This document shows, in pieces, positions 7,975 through 16,636 of a stretch of 50,727 bases of DNA. The notes below the pieces were generated by a model. It was given only the letters and a program-made list of their open reading frames with translations, was not told where the DNA came from and made no database searches. The translations under genes and the position numbers were made by a program. Source of the DNA: an uncultured Actinomycetes bacterium (GTDB taxonomy: Bacteria; Actinomycetota; Thermoleophilia; Solirubrobacterales; Solirubrobacteraceae); contig CALAQT010000242.1 of NCBI GenBank assembly GCA_937888775.1, forward strand, positions 1 to 50,727, written 5' to 3'. Numbering within the stretch: position 1 is the stretch's first letter; every line of letters starts with the position of its first letter.

Positions 7975-8715
7975 ATGAAGCCGGCCCTGATCGTCACCCA
8001 CCTCGCCGATCGCCACAGTGGATTGGTGGGCGAGGCGTTTGCGCATTCCGGGTACCCGGTGATCGAGCACAACCTCATCGACGACGCGCCGCTGCCGTCC
8101 GTCGATGAGCTCTCCGCGGTCGTGTCGCTGGGCGGCCGCGAGAGCGCCACCGACTTGGGTCGCCATCCGTTCCTGGCCCAGGAGGTCGCACTGTTGCGCG
8201 CGGCGCTGCAACGTGGAGTCCCGATCCTGGGGCTGTGCCTCGGCGCCCAACTGCTGGCGGTCGCCGCCGGTGGAATGGTCTCGACGATGGACAGCCTCTG
8301 CCTCGGATGGCCGGAGCTCGCGCGGCTGCCGGCCGCCCCGCGCGACCCGGTGTTCGCCGAGCTGGCGTCTGGACTATCCGTCCTGAAGTGGCACGAGGAC
8401 AGGATCGATGCGCCGCCGGGAGCCACGTTGCTGGCCAGCTCGCCGCCGGGCACCGCCCTGTTTCGGGTCGGGCCGGTGGCCTGGGGCAGTCAGATGCACC
8501 TGGAGGTGACTCCCTCGATGCTGCTCGACGGATGGCTCACCGAGGCGGACGGCATCGCCGAGATCGAGGCCGCGGGTCGCCCGATCGCCGACTTCCGCTC
8601 CGAGTGCCGCGTTCGGCTCCCGGCTCAGATGGCCGCGGCGCGCCGGGTGCTGATGCGCTTTGTGCATCTGGCAGCGAGGTCCGGCGCCGGCCTCCACCGC
8701 GCTGGCGCCGACTGA
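7975..8715 (+). CDS. Class I glutamine amidotransferase (GMP-synthase-like GATase domain), 246 aa
   Basis: This is a stand-alone class I glutaminase domain. The nucleophile elbow is ILGLCLGAQLLA with catalytic C88. The His-Glu pair is H175 and E177 in SQMHLEVTPSML (the family usually has QxHPE). The oxyanion region VVSLGGRESATD corresponds to the GGP motif. It resembles gamma-glutamyl-peptide-cleaving or YfeJ-like GATases rather than a GuaA subunit, because no synthetase domain or partner gene is adjacent. The ATG at 7975 directly follows TATCTT with a 15-nt spacer. The 3' end is convergent with the desaturase gene, 37 bp apart. Confidence 0.85.
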   Translation: MKPALIVTHLADRHSGLVGEAFAHSGYPVIEHNLIDDAPLPSVDELSAVVSLGGRESATDLGRHPFLAQEVALLRAALQRGVPILGLCLGAQLLAVAAGGMVSTMDSLCLGWPELARLPAAPRDPVFAELASGLSVLKWHEDRIDAPPGATLLASSPPGTALFRVGPVAWGSQMHLEVTPSMLLDGWLTEADGIAEIEAAGRPIADFRSECRVRLPAQMAAARRVLMRFVHLAARSGAGLHRAGAD

Positions 8716-8752
8716 AAAACGCAGGGAGGCGCGGGCGCCGCCCAGGATCGCC

Positions 8753-9718
8753 TCAGGCGGCGGTATCCAAGGCGGACGTCCTGTCCGTGTCGGCAGAGCT
8801 CCGGTTCGCTTTGGTGGACCTAGCGTTCACGGCCGTCTTGGCTTGCTGGCGCTCAGGCGCGATCCGCACCACGTTCCAGGCCAGCCCCAGGCGCTGCATC
8901 GCTGAGATGGTCAGTCCCGAGAGGTCGATCTCCCAGCGGCGCAGGCCGTGATAGGCCGAGCGGGGGAATGCATGATGGTTGTGATGCCATGACTCGCCCA
9001 GCGACATCAGGGCCAGCCAGCTGACGTTGGTCGACTGGTCGTCGACTTCGAACCGGCGACGGCCGAAGAAGTGGCAGACCGAGTTCACCGACCAGGTGAC
9101 GTGGTGGACGAAGAAGATCCTCACCAGGCCGCCCCACACCAGTCCTCGCAGCGCGCCGTCCAGCGTGAATCCGTGCAGGATGAAGCCGGCGGCGGTGGGG
9201 ATCAGCAGCGAGACGTAGGCCAGCAGCGGAAAGCTCCGGCCGATCCGGCGCATCGCCGGATCCTCGTAGAGCTCGGCGGCGTAGCGCTTCCAGTCGGCCT
9301 GTCCCTGGTTCTCGAGCAACCATCCGACGTGGGCGTGCCACAGGCCGGGGAGCCCGCTCCCGTGGCCAACGTGGGGGCTGTGCGGATCGCCGTCGCGATC
9401 GGTGTGTGCGTGGTGCTTGCGGTGATCGGCCACCCAGTCCATGACGGAGCCCTGCACCGACAGTGAGCCGAGCACGGCGAACATTCGCTCCAGCGCGGGA
9501 TAGGTCGCAAACGCGCGGTGGGTCAGCAAACGGTGATAGCCGATCGTCACGCCGAAGGCGGTCAGCAGATACATCACGACGAGGATCCCGAGGTCGACCG
9601 CGTCGACGGCTCGGTTCCACAGCAGGACCACGGCCACCAGCACGCCGATGAACGGGACGACGACGCCGAGAAGGTTGGCTGTGCGCTCGGTACGGGTCAC
9701 GGCTTCCGAGGTTCTCAT
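8753..9718 (-). CDS. Membrane acyl-lipid/acyl-CoA desaturase, 321 aa
   Basis: This is an integral-membrane di-iron fatty acid desaturase of the delta-9 type. All three histidine boxes are present: HRLLTH at residues 62-67, HRKHH at 99-103 (followed by AHTD) and HHNHH at 245-249. Hydrophobic spans lie at about 16-34, 42-58, 165-182 and 190-204, giving the usual four-helix topology. The likely role is to introduce a cis double bond into membrane acyl chains, with an electron donor encoded elsewhere. The ATG at 9718 starts MRTSEAVTRTERTANLL; the longer open frame upstream runs into the neighbouring gene and is not coding. The upstream 85 bp is the most AT-rich stretch of this region and probably carries the promoter. 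Confidence 0.92.
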   Translation of the reverse strand: MRTSEAVTRTERTANLLGVVVPFIGVLVAVVLLWNRAVDAVDLGILVVMYLLTAFGVTIGYHRLLTHRAFATYPALERMFAVLGSLSVQGSVMDWVADHRKHHAHTDRDGDPHSPHVGHGSGLPGLWHAHVGWLLENQGQADWKRYAAELYEDPAMRRIGRSFPLLAYVSLLIPTAAGFILHGFTLDGALRGLVWGGLVRIFFVHHVTWSVNSVCHFFGRRRFEVDDQSTNVSWLALMSLGESWHHNHHAFPRSAYHGLRRWEIDLSGLTISAMQRLGLAWNVVRIAPERQQAKTAVNARSTKANRSSADTDRTSALDTAA

Positions 9719-9803
9719 ACGTGCCCAAGCATTTCTTGTGTTGTTTCCGCACCACGCACAGTCAAATTTATAAATATTGCATGAATTAGTGCTCGTGGCC
9801 CCT
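9719..9803 (-). promoter_or_regulatory. AT-rich upstream region of the desaturase gene
   Basis: Within otherwise very GC-rich DNA, 9760-9785 is strikingly AT-rich. On the minus strand it reads CAATATTTATAAATTTGACT, which contains both a TATAAA-like and a TTGACT hexamer. TTGACT could be a -35 placed about 50 nt before the ATG, or TATAAAT a -10 about 55 nt before it. Which one is used cannot be decided by eye. Confidence 0.35.
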
Positions 9804-10760
9804 TTAGTTCCAGGAGAGCGCCGTGCGCCGGTCCCAATACTCGGCCGGCTCCTCTCGCAGCTCACCCAGCCCCGCGAGCGTGTCCGGGGAGAGCTTGCAC
9901 TCCAGTGAAGCCAGGTTGCTGTGCAGCATCTCGACAGTGGTCGCGCCCGCCAGAACGACATCCGCCCATGGCTGGGCGAGCACGGCGGCCAGCGCCACCG
10001 CGTCCGCCTCGGCATCGAGGCCGCTCGCGACCTGAGCCAGCGCGGGCGTATCGCCGCGCCGGGTCAGGCGGCCGTTGGCCAGCGCCTCCTTGACGATCAC
10101 GGTCATCCCCGCGCGGTGGGCGTCGGCGAGCGCCGGGGCCGCCGAATCGTCGAGCAGGTTCCAGGTTGCCTGAACGGCATCGAAGCGCCCGAGCTCTACG
10201 GCGCGCTCGATCGTCTCGCCCTGGCCCGGTCCGGTCACCGTCAGGCCAACGGCCACGCCGCTCTCACGCAGGCGCGCGAGCTCCTCCAGCACCGCGCGAT
10301 CCTCCAGCACGCCGCTCTGAAGCGTGGCGGAATGGATCTGGTAGAGGCTCAGATGCTCGCCCAGGAGCCGGCGTGTTTCTTGAAGCTGGCGCTTGAGCGT
10401 GGCGACCGACAGGTCCTTGCGCTCGTGCACCTCGGCGTCGACACGCCAGCCGGCGGTGTAGGTGTAGCCCCACTTGGATGCGACCGTGATCTCGCCGGCT
10501 TTCAGATCGTTGGCCCGCAGCCACGAGGACAGAAACGCCTCCGCCTTACCGTAGGAGCGCGCGGCGTCGAAGCAGCGTACGCCGCCGGCCAGCGCCGCGT
10601 CGAGCACACGATGCGCGTTTTGCTCCATCGATCGCTCATCGGTGCCGCCGGCGAGATCGCCCGCATGGCCGAGGTTGATGTAGCCCGGGCGCCCGAGTGC
10701 CGCCAGGCCGAGACCGATCCTGCTTCTCGCCAGCTCCGTCCCCCCGGCGGGCGGTGGCAC
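9804..10760 (-). CDS. Aldo/keto reductase, 318 aa
   Basis: This is an NADPH-dependent TIM-barrel oxidoreductase of the AKR superfamily. The catalytic tetrad is complete: D65 and Y70 in CFDAARSYGKAE, K96 in VASKWGY and H143 in LYQIHSATL. The family signature region is also visible as VGLTVTGPGQGETIE and ATWNLLDDSA. The predicted start is a GTG at 10760 that lies 10 bp after the stop of the upstream VOC gene, so the two are probably co-transcribed. The carbonyl substrate is unknown. Confidence 0.9.
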   Translation of the reverse strand: MPPPAGGTELARSRIGLGLAALGRPGYINLGHAGDLAGGTDERSMEQNAHRVLDAALAGGVRCFDAARSYGKAEAFLSSWLRANDLKAGEITVASKWGYTYTAGWRVDAEVHERKDLSVATLKRQLQETRRLLGEHLSLYQIHSATLQSGVLEDRAVLEELARLRESGVAVGLTVTGPGQGETIERAVELGRFDAVQATWNLLDDSAAPALADAHRAGMTVIVKEALANGRLTRRGDTPALAQVASGLDAEADAVALAAVLAQPWADVVLAGATTVEMLHSNLASLECKLSPDTLAGLGELREEPAEYWDRRTALSWN

Positions 10761-10769
10761 GGCTTTAGA

Positions 10770-11165
10770 TCAGGCCTCGGGCGTCCGAGGCGCGTAGCGG
10801 TGGTGCAGCATCAGGGCGTTGTCGTCGGGGTCGGCGAAGAACGTCATGTGGCAGACCCCAGTGTCAAACGGATCTCCGCGGAAGGTCACGCCTCGCTCCT
10901 GCAGTCGCGCTCGCGCCGCGTCCATATCTTCGACGTGGAGCGCGATCGCATTCTGGCTGACGTGATGCTGCAGGCCCATGGCCTCAGGATCCATCACGTT
11001 CAGCGTCAGATTGCCAGCCTCGAACTCGGCGAAGTGTCGGTCCGGGCGGTAGGCCGACCGCCGGAGTCCCAGCGTCTGGCCGTAGAACGCTACGGCGGTT
11101 TCGAAGTCGTGCGTCGGGATCGAGACGAAGTCAACCCCGGTGATCAGTTTCTCCTCGTTGCTCAC
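10770..11165 (-). CDS. VOC-family (glyoxalase-fold) protein, 131 aa
   Basis: This is a small vicinal-oxygen-chelate-fold protein with two beta-alpha-beta-beta-beta modules: ITGVDFVSIPTHDFETAVAF then GLRRSAYRPDRHFAEFEAG, and QNAIALHVEDMDAARARLQE then GVCHMTFFADPDDNALMLHH. Such proteins act as lyases, dioxygenases or antibiotic-binding proteins, and the specific role is not evident. The start is a GTG at 11165 (VSNEEKLITGVDF). The gene is followed after 9 bp by the aldo/keto reductase and preceded after 29 bp by the damaged dioxygenase-like cupin, all on the minus strand, so the three form one probable transcription unit. Confidence 0.88.
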   Translation of the reverse strand: MSNEEKLITGVDFVSIPTHDFETAVAFYGQTLGLRRSAYRPDRHFAEFEAGNLTLNVMDPEAMGLQHHVSQNAIALHVEDMDAARARLQERGVTFRGDPFDTGVCHMTFFADPDDNALMLHHRYAPRTPEA

Positions 11166-11194
11166 GTGGTCAGCGGCCTTTCGATGGTGGGCTC

Positions 11195-11602
11195 TCAATT
11201 GACGCATTCGGCGTTGACGTACCCCGAGCGGAAGGGACTCGCCTCGCCGGTCTGCTCGTCGTAGGTGTGGCGCCACTGCAGCCGGTGTCGTTGGCCAGCA
11301 GGTGAATCGACACCGACGTGTGCGCGGAGGTGCTGCGCACCCGGTGCACGTCGTCGCGCGGTGCCAGCAGCGTGTAGAAGTCGCCCGGATCGAGCGCGGA
11401 CGATCAACCACCGGCCGATGCCGCCACCCATGCCGCCCTGTGTCGCGGGGGCCTGGTAGGCGGCGGGAAGCCAGTCTCGATCGGCCAGCAACGCTGAGAA
11501 CAGGGGGCTTATCAGCTCACAGGCTCGGCGCGGAGAGTCGGCGCGCTCGATTCGCTCCCGGACGTCGCCCACGAATTCGCGTACGCGGGCGCTGCCGAGC
11601 AT
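11195..11602 (-). pseudogene. Cysteine-dioxygenase-like cupin with central deletion and two frameshifts
   Basis: Three pieces of one double-stranded beta-helix enzyme lie in order but in different frames. The first is MLGSARVREFVGDVRERIE to GGMGGGIGRWLIVRA. The second, in another frame, is LDPGDFYTLLAPRDDVHRVR to SVSIHLLANDTGC. The third, back in the first frame, is WRHTYDEQTGEASPFRSGY to the TGA at 11195. In intact relatives the first and second pieces are separated by about 60-80 residues carrying the HxH metal motif (the PVHDHLAWG region). Those are gone, so no active enzyme can be made. The second frame change is small (one or two bases at the TGC/TGG junction near 11280). The ATG at 11602 has an AGAGGACGAG Shine-Dalgarno-like leader; an in-frame ATG at 11659 is possible. 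Confidence 0.78.
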
Positions 11603-11824
11603 GTACTCGTCCTCTGCCAGCGCGGGGAGTGCCGCGTGATAGCCGTGAAGGTCACACATCGAACGTTGCCGGTTGTCCTGATCCGGATCGCGAAAACACG
11701 GCCCGGGGCGTCGGACGCTGAAACTGTAGTAGTAAGCTCGCGCCACGGGAGCGTCGCTTCACAGCTGCGCCACTACGATCACAGGCTTGAAAACAGCCAC
11801 TGCGCGGGCCCGGGAGGCGGTTTG

Positions 11825-13357
11825 ATGACCGACACGGGCGCGGCTCTGTCAGGCGAGCGGCTGCTCGCCGATGACCAACACCAGTCCCTGCTTCGATCGC
11901 GTCGGGCGACCCCGGCCGGTCGGGTGCAGGACCGCCACCGGGCCTGGGCTTGGGGTGGCCTCGGGCTGGCCGGTTCGTTGCTGGTGGCGCTCACCGGCCC
12001 ACGCGTCGTCGACGGCGGCGGCGCGAGCTGGTGGTATGAGCTGCGGATCGGTACCGGCCGGGGGCTCAGTCTGACCCTGCTGTGGCTGGGGATGGCGGCG
12101 CTGTGCGTCGCCTGGCTCGGACTCGGTCGGCGTCTGCAGGACGGTGCGGGGGTTCGCCCGGCGCAGCTGCTGGTCATTGGCGCGGCGTGGCTCACGCCGT
12201 TGGCGCTGGGCCCCGCGCTGTTCAGCCGCGACGTCTACAGCTACCTGGCCCAGGGGGAGATCCTGCATCTCGGCCTCGACCCCTACCACGTGGCTCCGGT
12301 TGTGCTCGGCCGCCACGGTCAGGGTCAGATCCTGGCCGCGGTCTCTCCGTTCTGGCGGGGGACGACGGCCCCCTACGGCCCGTTGTTGCTGGCCCTGCTC
12401 AGTCTGATCGTCAGCCTCAGCGGCTCCAATCTGATCGTCGGGGTGCTGTTGATCCGCCTGCTGGAGCTCGGCGGGATCGCGCTCCTGGTGGTGTTCGTCC
12501 CCCGGCTGGCGCGGGCGGTCGGTGGCGATCCGGTCCGCGCGCTGTGGCTGGCCGTGCTCAGCCCGCTGGCAATGCTCGAGCTGATCGCCGCGGGGCATAA
12601 CGACGCACTGATGATCGGCCTGCTGGTGGCTGGGGTGACGCTGGCGCTCGAGCGCCGTCCGCTGCTGGGAATCGCGATCTGTGCCCTGGCCTGCACGATC
12701 AAGCTCCCGGCGATCATCGGCGCCGTGTTCATTGCCGTCGTCTGGGTTCGCGCCCAGCCGACACGCTCCGACGGCCTGACGGCCGCACTCAAGGCGCTGC
12801 TCGTTCTCGCCGCGATCCTCGCGATCATCAGCGTCGCGACGGGGCTGGGGATCGGCTGGGTTTCGACGACGCTGTTCTCCACGCCGGCCAAGGTTCGTCT
12901 GGCGATCACCCCGGCCACCGGGATCGGATACACGGTCTCCTCGCTGTTGCACGACCTGGGGGCCACCGTAAACGCGCGAGGTGTCGAATCGGCCGTTGGC
13001 GTCTTCGCGGCGGCGCTTACCGGAGCGCTGGGCGCCGTCCTTCTGTGGCGGGTGCGGATCGAGAGCCTGGCCTGGCTGCTGGGTCTGGTCCTGATCGCGG
13101 CGGCGGCCGGCGGTCCGGTGGCCTGGCCCTGGTATTTCACCTGGGGCCTGGTGCTGCTGGCCGCGGCTCCCGGTCCGCAGCGATCGCTGGCGCTGGCATT
13201 GGCAGTGGCGGTGGCCGTGTTCGTGGTCAAGCCCAACGGCATCCTGACGCTCGCGCTCGCCAGCGCCCCGGCCGTGGTGTGCGTCTATGTGGCGATCGGT
13301 TTGGCGCTCTGGTATCGGTGGAGACGACGCACGCCCGCGTGGCGGGGGATTCGCTGA
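11825..13357 (+). CDS. MptB-like polyprenol-phosphomannose-dependent alpha-(1->6)-mannosyltransferase, 510 aa
   Basis: This is a GT-C membrane glycosyltransferase with about 12-13 hydrophobic helices. The first extracytoplasmic loop carries the MptB-type catalytic signature LFSRDVYSYLAQGEILHLG then DPYHVAP, and the motif WRGTTAPYGPL follows. AGHNDALMIGLLVAG and a Lys-Pro pair are further family landmarks. In mycobacteria and corynebacteria MptA/MptB extend the mannan core of lipomannan; here a similar lipoglycan role is inference. The ATG at 11825 is preceded by GGGAGGCGG. The next gene overlaps its 3' end, suggesting translational coupling. Confidence 0.75.
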   Translation: MTDTGAALSGERLLADDQHQSLLRSRRATPAGRVQDRHRAWAWGGLGLAGSLLVALTGPRVVDGGGASWWYELRIGTGRGLSLTLLWLGMAALCVAWLGLGRRLQDGAGVRPAQLLVIGAAWLTPLALGPALFSRDVYSYLAQGEILHLGLDPYHVAPVVLGRHGQGQILAAVSPFWRGTTAPYGPLLLALLSLIVSLSGSNLIVGVLLIRLLELGGIALLVVFVPRLARAVGGDPVRALWLAVLSPLAMLELIAAGHNDALMIGLLVAGVTLALERRPLLGIAICALACTIKLPAIIGAVFIAVVWVRAQPTRSDGLTAALKALLVLAAILAIISVATGLGIGWVSTTLFSTPAKVRLAITPATGIGYTVSSLLHDLGATVNARGVESAVGVFAAALTGALGAVLLWRVRIESLAWLLGLVLIAAAAGGPVAWPWYFTWGLVLLAAAPGPQRSLALALAVAVAVFVVKPNGILTLALASAPAVVCVYVAIGLALWYRWRRRTPAWRGIR

Positions 13358-15018
13358 CGAGCACCGTCTCACCCCCGGAGGGAAAGCCGCCGGCCGGCGC
13401 CGGCACCGCCAGCGATCGACCGGGCCCTATGGGCGTCGCCGAAGGTGACGGGCTCGGTCGTGAGCGCACGCTGAACGCGCTCGCGATCGCAGTCCCGACG
13501 CTGCTGGGGGCCGGGCTTTGCCTGGTCGAGATCACGGCACGCAGCCTCGGCTTCGACGAGGGAGCGAGTGTGACGATCGCCTCTCAGCACGGCGGCGCGC
13601 TCGGATCGGCGATCGCCCACGACGGCGGCAACATGTCGGGCTACTACCTGCTGCTGCACGTGTTGATCGGCGCGTTCGGAAACGGGCTGTTCGTGCTCCG
13701 CGCCGCGTCGGCGGTGGCCGACGCCGCTGTGGTCGGCGTGATCGCGGCGGTGGCGCTGACTCTGTTCGGTCGCCCTCAGGCGTGGGTGGCCGGACTGCTG
13801 GCGGCGGTCAGCCTGCCGCTCGTCTTCTGGGGCCAGAGCGCGAGGGGCTACGCGCCGATGGTCCTGTTCGCCTCGGCGTCGTTCTTGGCCCTGATCACAA
13901 TCGTCCAGGCGCACGGCACGGGGCGCTGGCGCCGATGGTGGTGGTTGGTCTACGTCGTGCTGATCACGCTCGGCGTCTACTCGAGCTTCATGACGCTGCT
14001 GGTTGTCCCCGCTCAGCTGCTCGCTCTGGCCCTCACCGGCCGCCGGCGCGCGGCCGTGGGGCTGCTCGGGGCGCTGGCGGCGATCGCCGGGCTGAGCGTT
14101 CCGCTGCTGTTGCTGGCCCTCGGTCGCGGATCCGGTCAGCTGTTCTGGGTCCCGCGGCCGTCACACACGGTGGACAAGCAGGTGTTCGAATCACTCACCT
14201 CGGCCGGCCTGCAGCCCGTCTTCCACAGGACGGCCGTGACCAACGTGCTGCTGGGGCTGACCGTCGCGGCGTTGGTCGCGGTGGCGATCATGATCGTGCG
14301 TGATCGCGTCCGCGGCGGGGCGAGACCGGGCCCGGGTGGATCCGCGCCGGACCGCAGAGCCTGGGGTCAGATCCTGATCCTGGCCTGGTTCGCGGTCCCG
14401 GTGGGACTGGCGTTCGCCGAATCGATCTTCGGTCAGCCGATCTTTGAGCCTCGCAACTTGCTCACGGCACTCCCCGCCGTCACGCTGCTGCTGGCGATCG
14501 GGATCACCGACCCGCGCCTTCCGCGTGCGCTGGCGTGGTCGGCCTTCGTGGTGGTTCTCGCCCTCAGGGCGCTGGCGCTGGCGCCCAGCTACGGCATCTC
14601 GCCGGAGGACTGGCGCGGGGCCACCGCGTATGTCCTGGCGCGAGCCCAGCCGGGGGATTGCGTGGCGTTCTACCCGTCCGACGGCCGGATGGCATTTCAG
14701 TATTACCTAGGCAGTGGGGCCGCCGCCAGCCGGGCACCGCGCTCGATCCTGCCGGTCGCGCGCTGGGGTGTGGTGCGGACCTACGTCGAGGACTACGCCG
14801 GGCTCGCGGCGGCTCAGGTATCCCGGCTGCCCGACGAATGCCCGCGCTTGTGGTTGGTCTCCAGCCATGAGGGTCAGCCGAACGGACCCGCCGGCTCCAA
14901 GGTCAACTACCGGCGATTCATCGCGCTGCGGGCCTCGCTGGAACGCGCCTACCCCAGCTATCAGAGGACGAAGTTAGGCTACGCGGCCGTGATCCGCGCG
15001 GAGCTGCTGTCGCGCTGA
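13318..15018 (+). CDS. GT-C family membrane glycosyltransferase (GT39/ArnT-like), ~566 aa
   Basis: This polytopic membrane protein has the GT-C layout. A first long helix is followed by an acidic loop ITARSLGFDEGASVTIA, where the Asp-Glu pair is the usual catalytic position. Roughly ten helices follow, then a soluble C-terminal domain (PEDWRGATAYVLARAQPGDC to VIRAELLSR). WGQSARGYAPM matches the second conserved loop of PMT/ArnT-type enzymes. The sugar donor is probably polyprenyl-phosphate-linked; the acceptor is unknown. The start is uncertain: GTG 13318 overlaps the mptB-like gene by 40 bp, while GTG 13339 and ATG 13429 are shorter options, and none has a clear RBS. It is convergent with the PIG-V-like gene. 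Confidence 0.75.
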   Translation: METTHARVAGDSLTSTVSPPEGKPPAGAGTASDRPGPMGVAEGDGLGRERTLNALAIAVPTLLGAGLCLVEITARSLGFDEGASVTIASQHGGALGSAIAHDGGNMSGYYLLLHVLIGAFGNGLFVLRAASAVADAAVVGVIAAVALTLFGRPQAWVAGLLAAVSLPLVFWGQSARGYAPMVLFASASFLALITIVQAHGTGRWRRWWWLVYVVLITLGVYSSFMTLLVVPAQLLALALTGRRRAAVGLLGALAAIAGLSVPLLLLALGRGSGQLFWVPRPSHTVDKQVFESLTSAGLQPVFHRTAVTNVLLGLTVAALVAVAIMIVRDRVRGGARPGPGGSAPDRRAWGQILILAWFAVPVGLAFAESIFGQPIFEPRNLLTALPAVTLLLAIGITDPRLPRALAWSAFVVVLALRALALAPSYGISPEDWRGATAYVLARAQPGDCVAFYPSDGRMAFQYYLGSGAAASRAPRSILPVARWGVVRTYVEDYAGLAAAQVSRLPDECPRLWLVSSHEGQPNGPAGSKVNYRRFIALRASLERAYPSYQRTKLGYAAVIRAELLSR

Positions 15019-15025
15019 GTACTCG

Positions 15026-15044
15026 CCCTGATCGCCGGTCAGGG
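15026..15044. terminator. Small hairpin between convergent glycosyltransferase genes
   Basis: CCCTGA (15026-15031) pairs with TCAGGG (15039-15044) across a 7-nt loop. It sits between two converging stops and partly overlaps the stop of the minus-strand gene. It has no T-run. Confidence 0.35.
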
Positions 15045-16328
15045 GCGCAGCGTCGTGCCGTAGAAGGTCAGCATGCTGAGTCCGACCAGCAGCAGACCGC
15101 TGGCCCACAGCAGGCATGTGAACCACCGCCCCTGAACGAAGCGCGCGACCACCATCAGCGCCGGGAATGCGGTGATCAGCAGGCGTGGATTGGGAGGCGT
15201 GTACTCGGAGGTAAGGGCCAAGAACGAGACCCCGAGCGTCCACACAATCGCCTCGATCGAGATCTCCCGCCGCACGCGGTACAACAGCACGAGCATCCCG
15301 ATCAGCAGCAGCGCACCGATCAGGCCGACGACGAGGTTGGCGTTGAGCGTCGGCTGGTTGAAATGCGTGAGCGAGATCCGGTTCAGCAGGCGCGTGGTCA
15401 TGTGCAGCACCGCCAGCGGATCGGTCTTCTCCTTCCACCCGTAGTGCTGAGCCTGATAGCTGGCCAGCGGCGTCCCGGTCCAGTCCCATAGAAACAGTCC
15501 AAACGCCGCGATCCCCGTCACCGACAGCAGCGGAGCGAGCAGGCTCCGGCGCGCCGCGCGATCGGTCCAGCCGCGGCGACCCAGCTCCAGCATCGCCGAG
15601 ACGCCGCAGACCGCCACCAGCACCAGCGCCGTGGGCTCGACCGCGGTCGCACATCCGGCCAGCAGGCCGGCCAGCAGCCAGCGGCGTCTCTGCAGCGCCA
15701 AGATGCAGCCCGCCGCCAGCGGGAGCAGCAGCCCTTCGGAATAGACCATCGAGAAGACGACCGAGCCGGGGAACAGGCAGAACAGCGCCGTCGCGCGGCG
15801 GGCGGTCCGCTCGTCCCACCAGCCCTTGGCCAGCCGGTGCACGAGGACGGCGGCGATCAGGCCACCGACGCAGGAGATGATCAGGCCCGCGACCGTCGCG
15901 TTCCAGATCTGGCCGTGGCTGCTCACCGGGGCGAGGATCTGCGTCACCACCCAGATCGTGATCGGATACAGCGGTAGGAAGCCCAGCGTCGTCTGCGCAT
16001 GCGCGGGAAATGGGGGGTAGCCGTGGTTGGCCACCTCCCGGTACCAGAGGCCGTCCCAGTTGGCGAGTTCGTGGAGGAAGTTGTGGTGACCGATCAGCCC
16101 CTGTACCACCGCCGCCGCCACCAGCAGAACGCGGGTCCCCAGGTAAACCAGCGCCACCCAGTGAAGCTCCTGCCGCGCCCGGGTCCGCGTCACGGGCCGT
16201 GAGCGTCGCTGGCTCCGTGTCCTCGTCCCTGGCTCGATCACCGCCGTGCCGTCGTGGCCGATCAGCTCAGAACTCTTTATCCCGATGTGATCAGGGCGTG
16301 AGTTAAGGCGCTCTGGGGTGGTTTCCAC
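15039..16328 (-). CDS. PIG-V-like mannosyltransferase, GT-C membrane protein, ~429 aa
   Basis: The protein has a soluble basic N-terminus of ~60 residues and about ten membrane helices. The diagnostic loop is ANWDGLWYREVANHGYPPFP followed by LGFLPLYPITIW, matching PIG-V/GPI-mannosyltransferase-2-type enzymes. LFPGSVVFSMVYSEGLLLPL and ATAVEPTALVLV are further conserved stretches. Bacterial members transfer mannose from polyprenyl-phosphate-mannose to envelope glycolipids; this is family knowledge. The start is placed at GTG 16328 because TATTAA lies 7 nt upstream, the leaderless spacing seen elsewhere in the window. GTG 16241 is an alternative. The open frame extends further upstream, but that stretch does not look like protein. 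Confidence 0.75.
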   Translation of the reverse strand: METTPERLNSRPDHIGIKSSELIGHDGTAVIEPGTRTRSQRRSRPVTRTRARQELHWVALVYLGTRVLLVAAAVVQGLIGHHNFLHELANWDGLWYREVANHGYPPFPAHAQTTLGFLPLYPITIWVVTQILAPVSSHGQIWNATVAGLIISCVGGLIAAVLVHRLAKGWWDERTARRATALFCLFPGSVVFSMVYSEGLLLPLAAGCILALQRRRWLLAGLLAGCATAVEPTALVLVAVCGVSAMLELGRRGWTDRAARRSLLAPLLSVTGIAAFGLFLWDWTGTPLASYQAQHYGWKEKTDPLAVLHMTTRLLNRISLTHFNQPTLNANLVVGLIGALLLIGMLVLLYRVRREISIEAIVWTLGVSFLALTSEYTPPNPRLLITAFPALMVVARFVQGRWFTCLLWASGLLLVGLSMLTFYGTTLRP

Positions 16329-16636
16329 GGGGCGTTTAATAGATGACAATCGATCACTCAGACCGGCCGGCGGCCGAGCGCAAGGCAGAAAAATATCTCC
16401 GTAAGCGGGCGAGGGATGCAGCACAGCCTGCACCGCCGGCCGTTCGCCGCTGGCCTGCGCCGGTGTCGGCCGCCTCGGGTCCGGGTACCCCGCAAGTATG
16501 CAATATGCGACCAAGGAGTTGCGAAGCACCCGCTCGACGGCCGGTGGTCGGACTCAGATCCGGCCTCAGATTAGGGCCCTCGACCAGCCGGAGCCGAGCC
16601 CGGAGTGAGCGGCACAGTCGCATCTCATGCGACCAT
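16329..16636. other. Non-coding stretch upstream of the PIG-V-like gene
   Basis: These ~308 bp between the stop of the alpha/beta hydrolase gene and the PIG-V-like start hold no convincing gene; the frames that stay open are Arg-rich shadows. The part nearest the PIG-V gene is AT-richer (16330-16345 and 16390-16400) and includes the TATTAA box. No riboswitch or RNA structure is recognised. Confidence 0.4.

Noticed and set aside
11849..13372. Long minus-strand open frame opposite the MptB-like gene
   Set aside because: Its sequence is Gln/Arg/Pro-rich low complexity, typical of antisense shadows of membrane protein genes.
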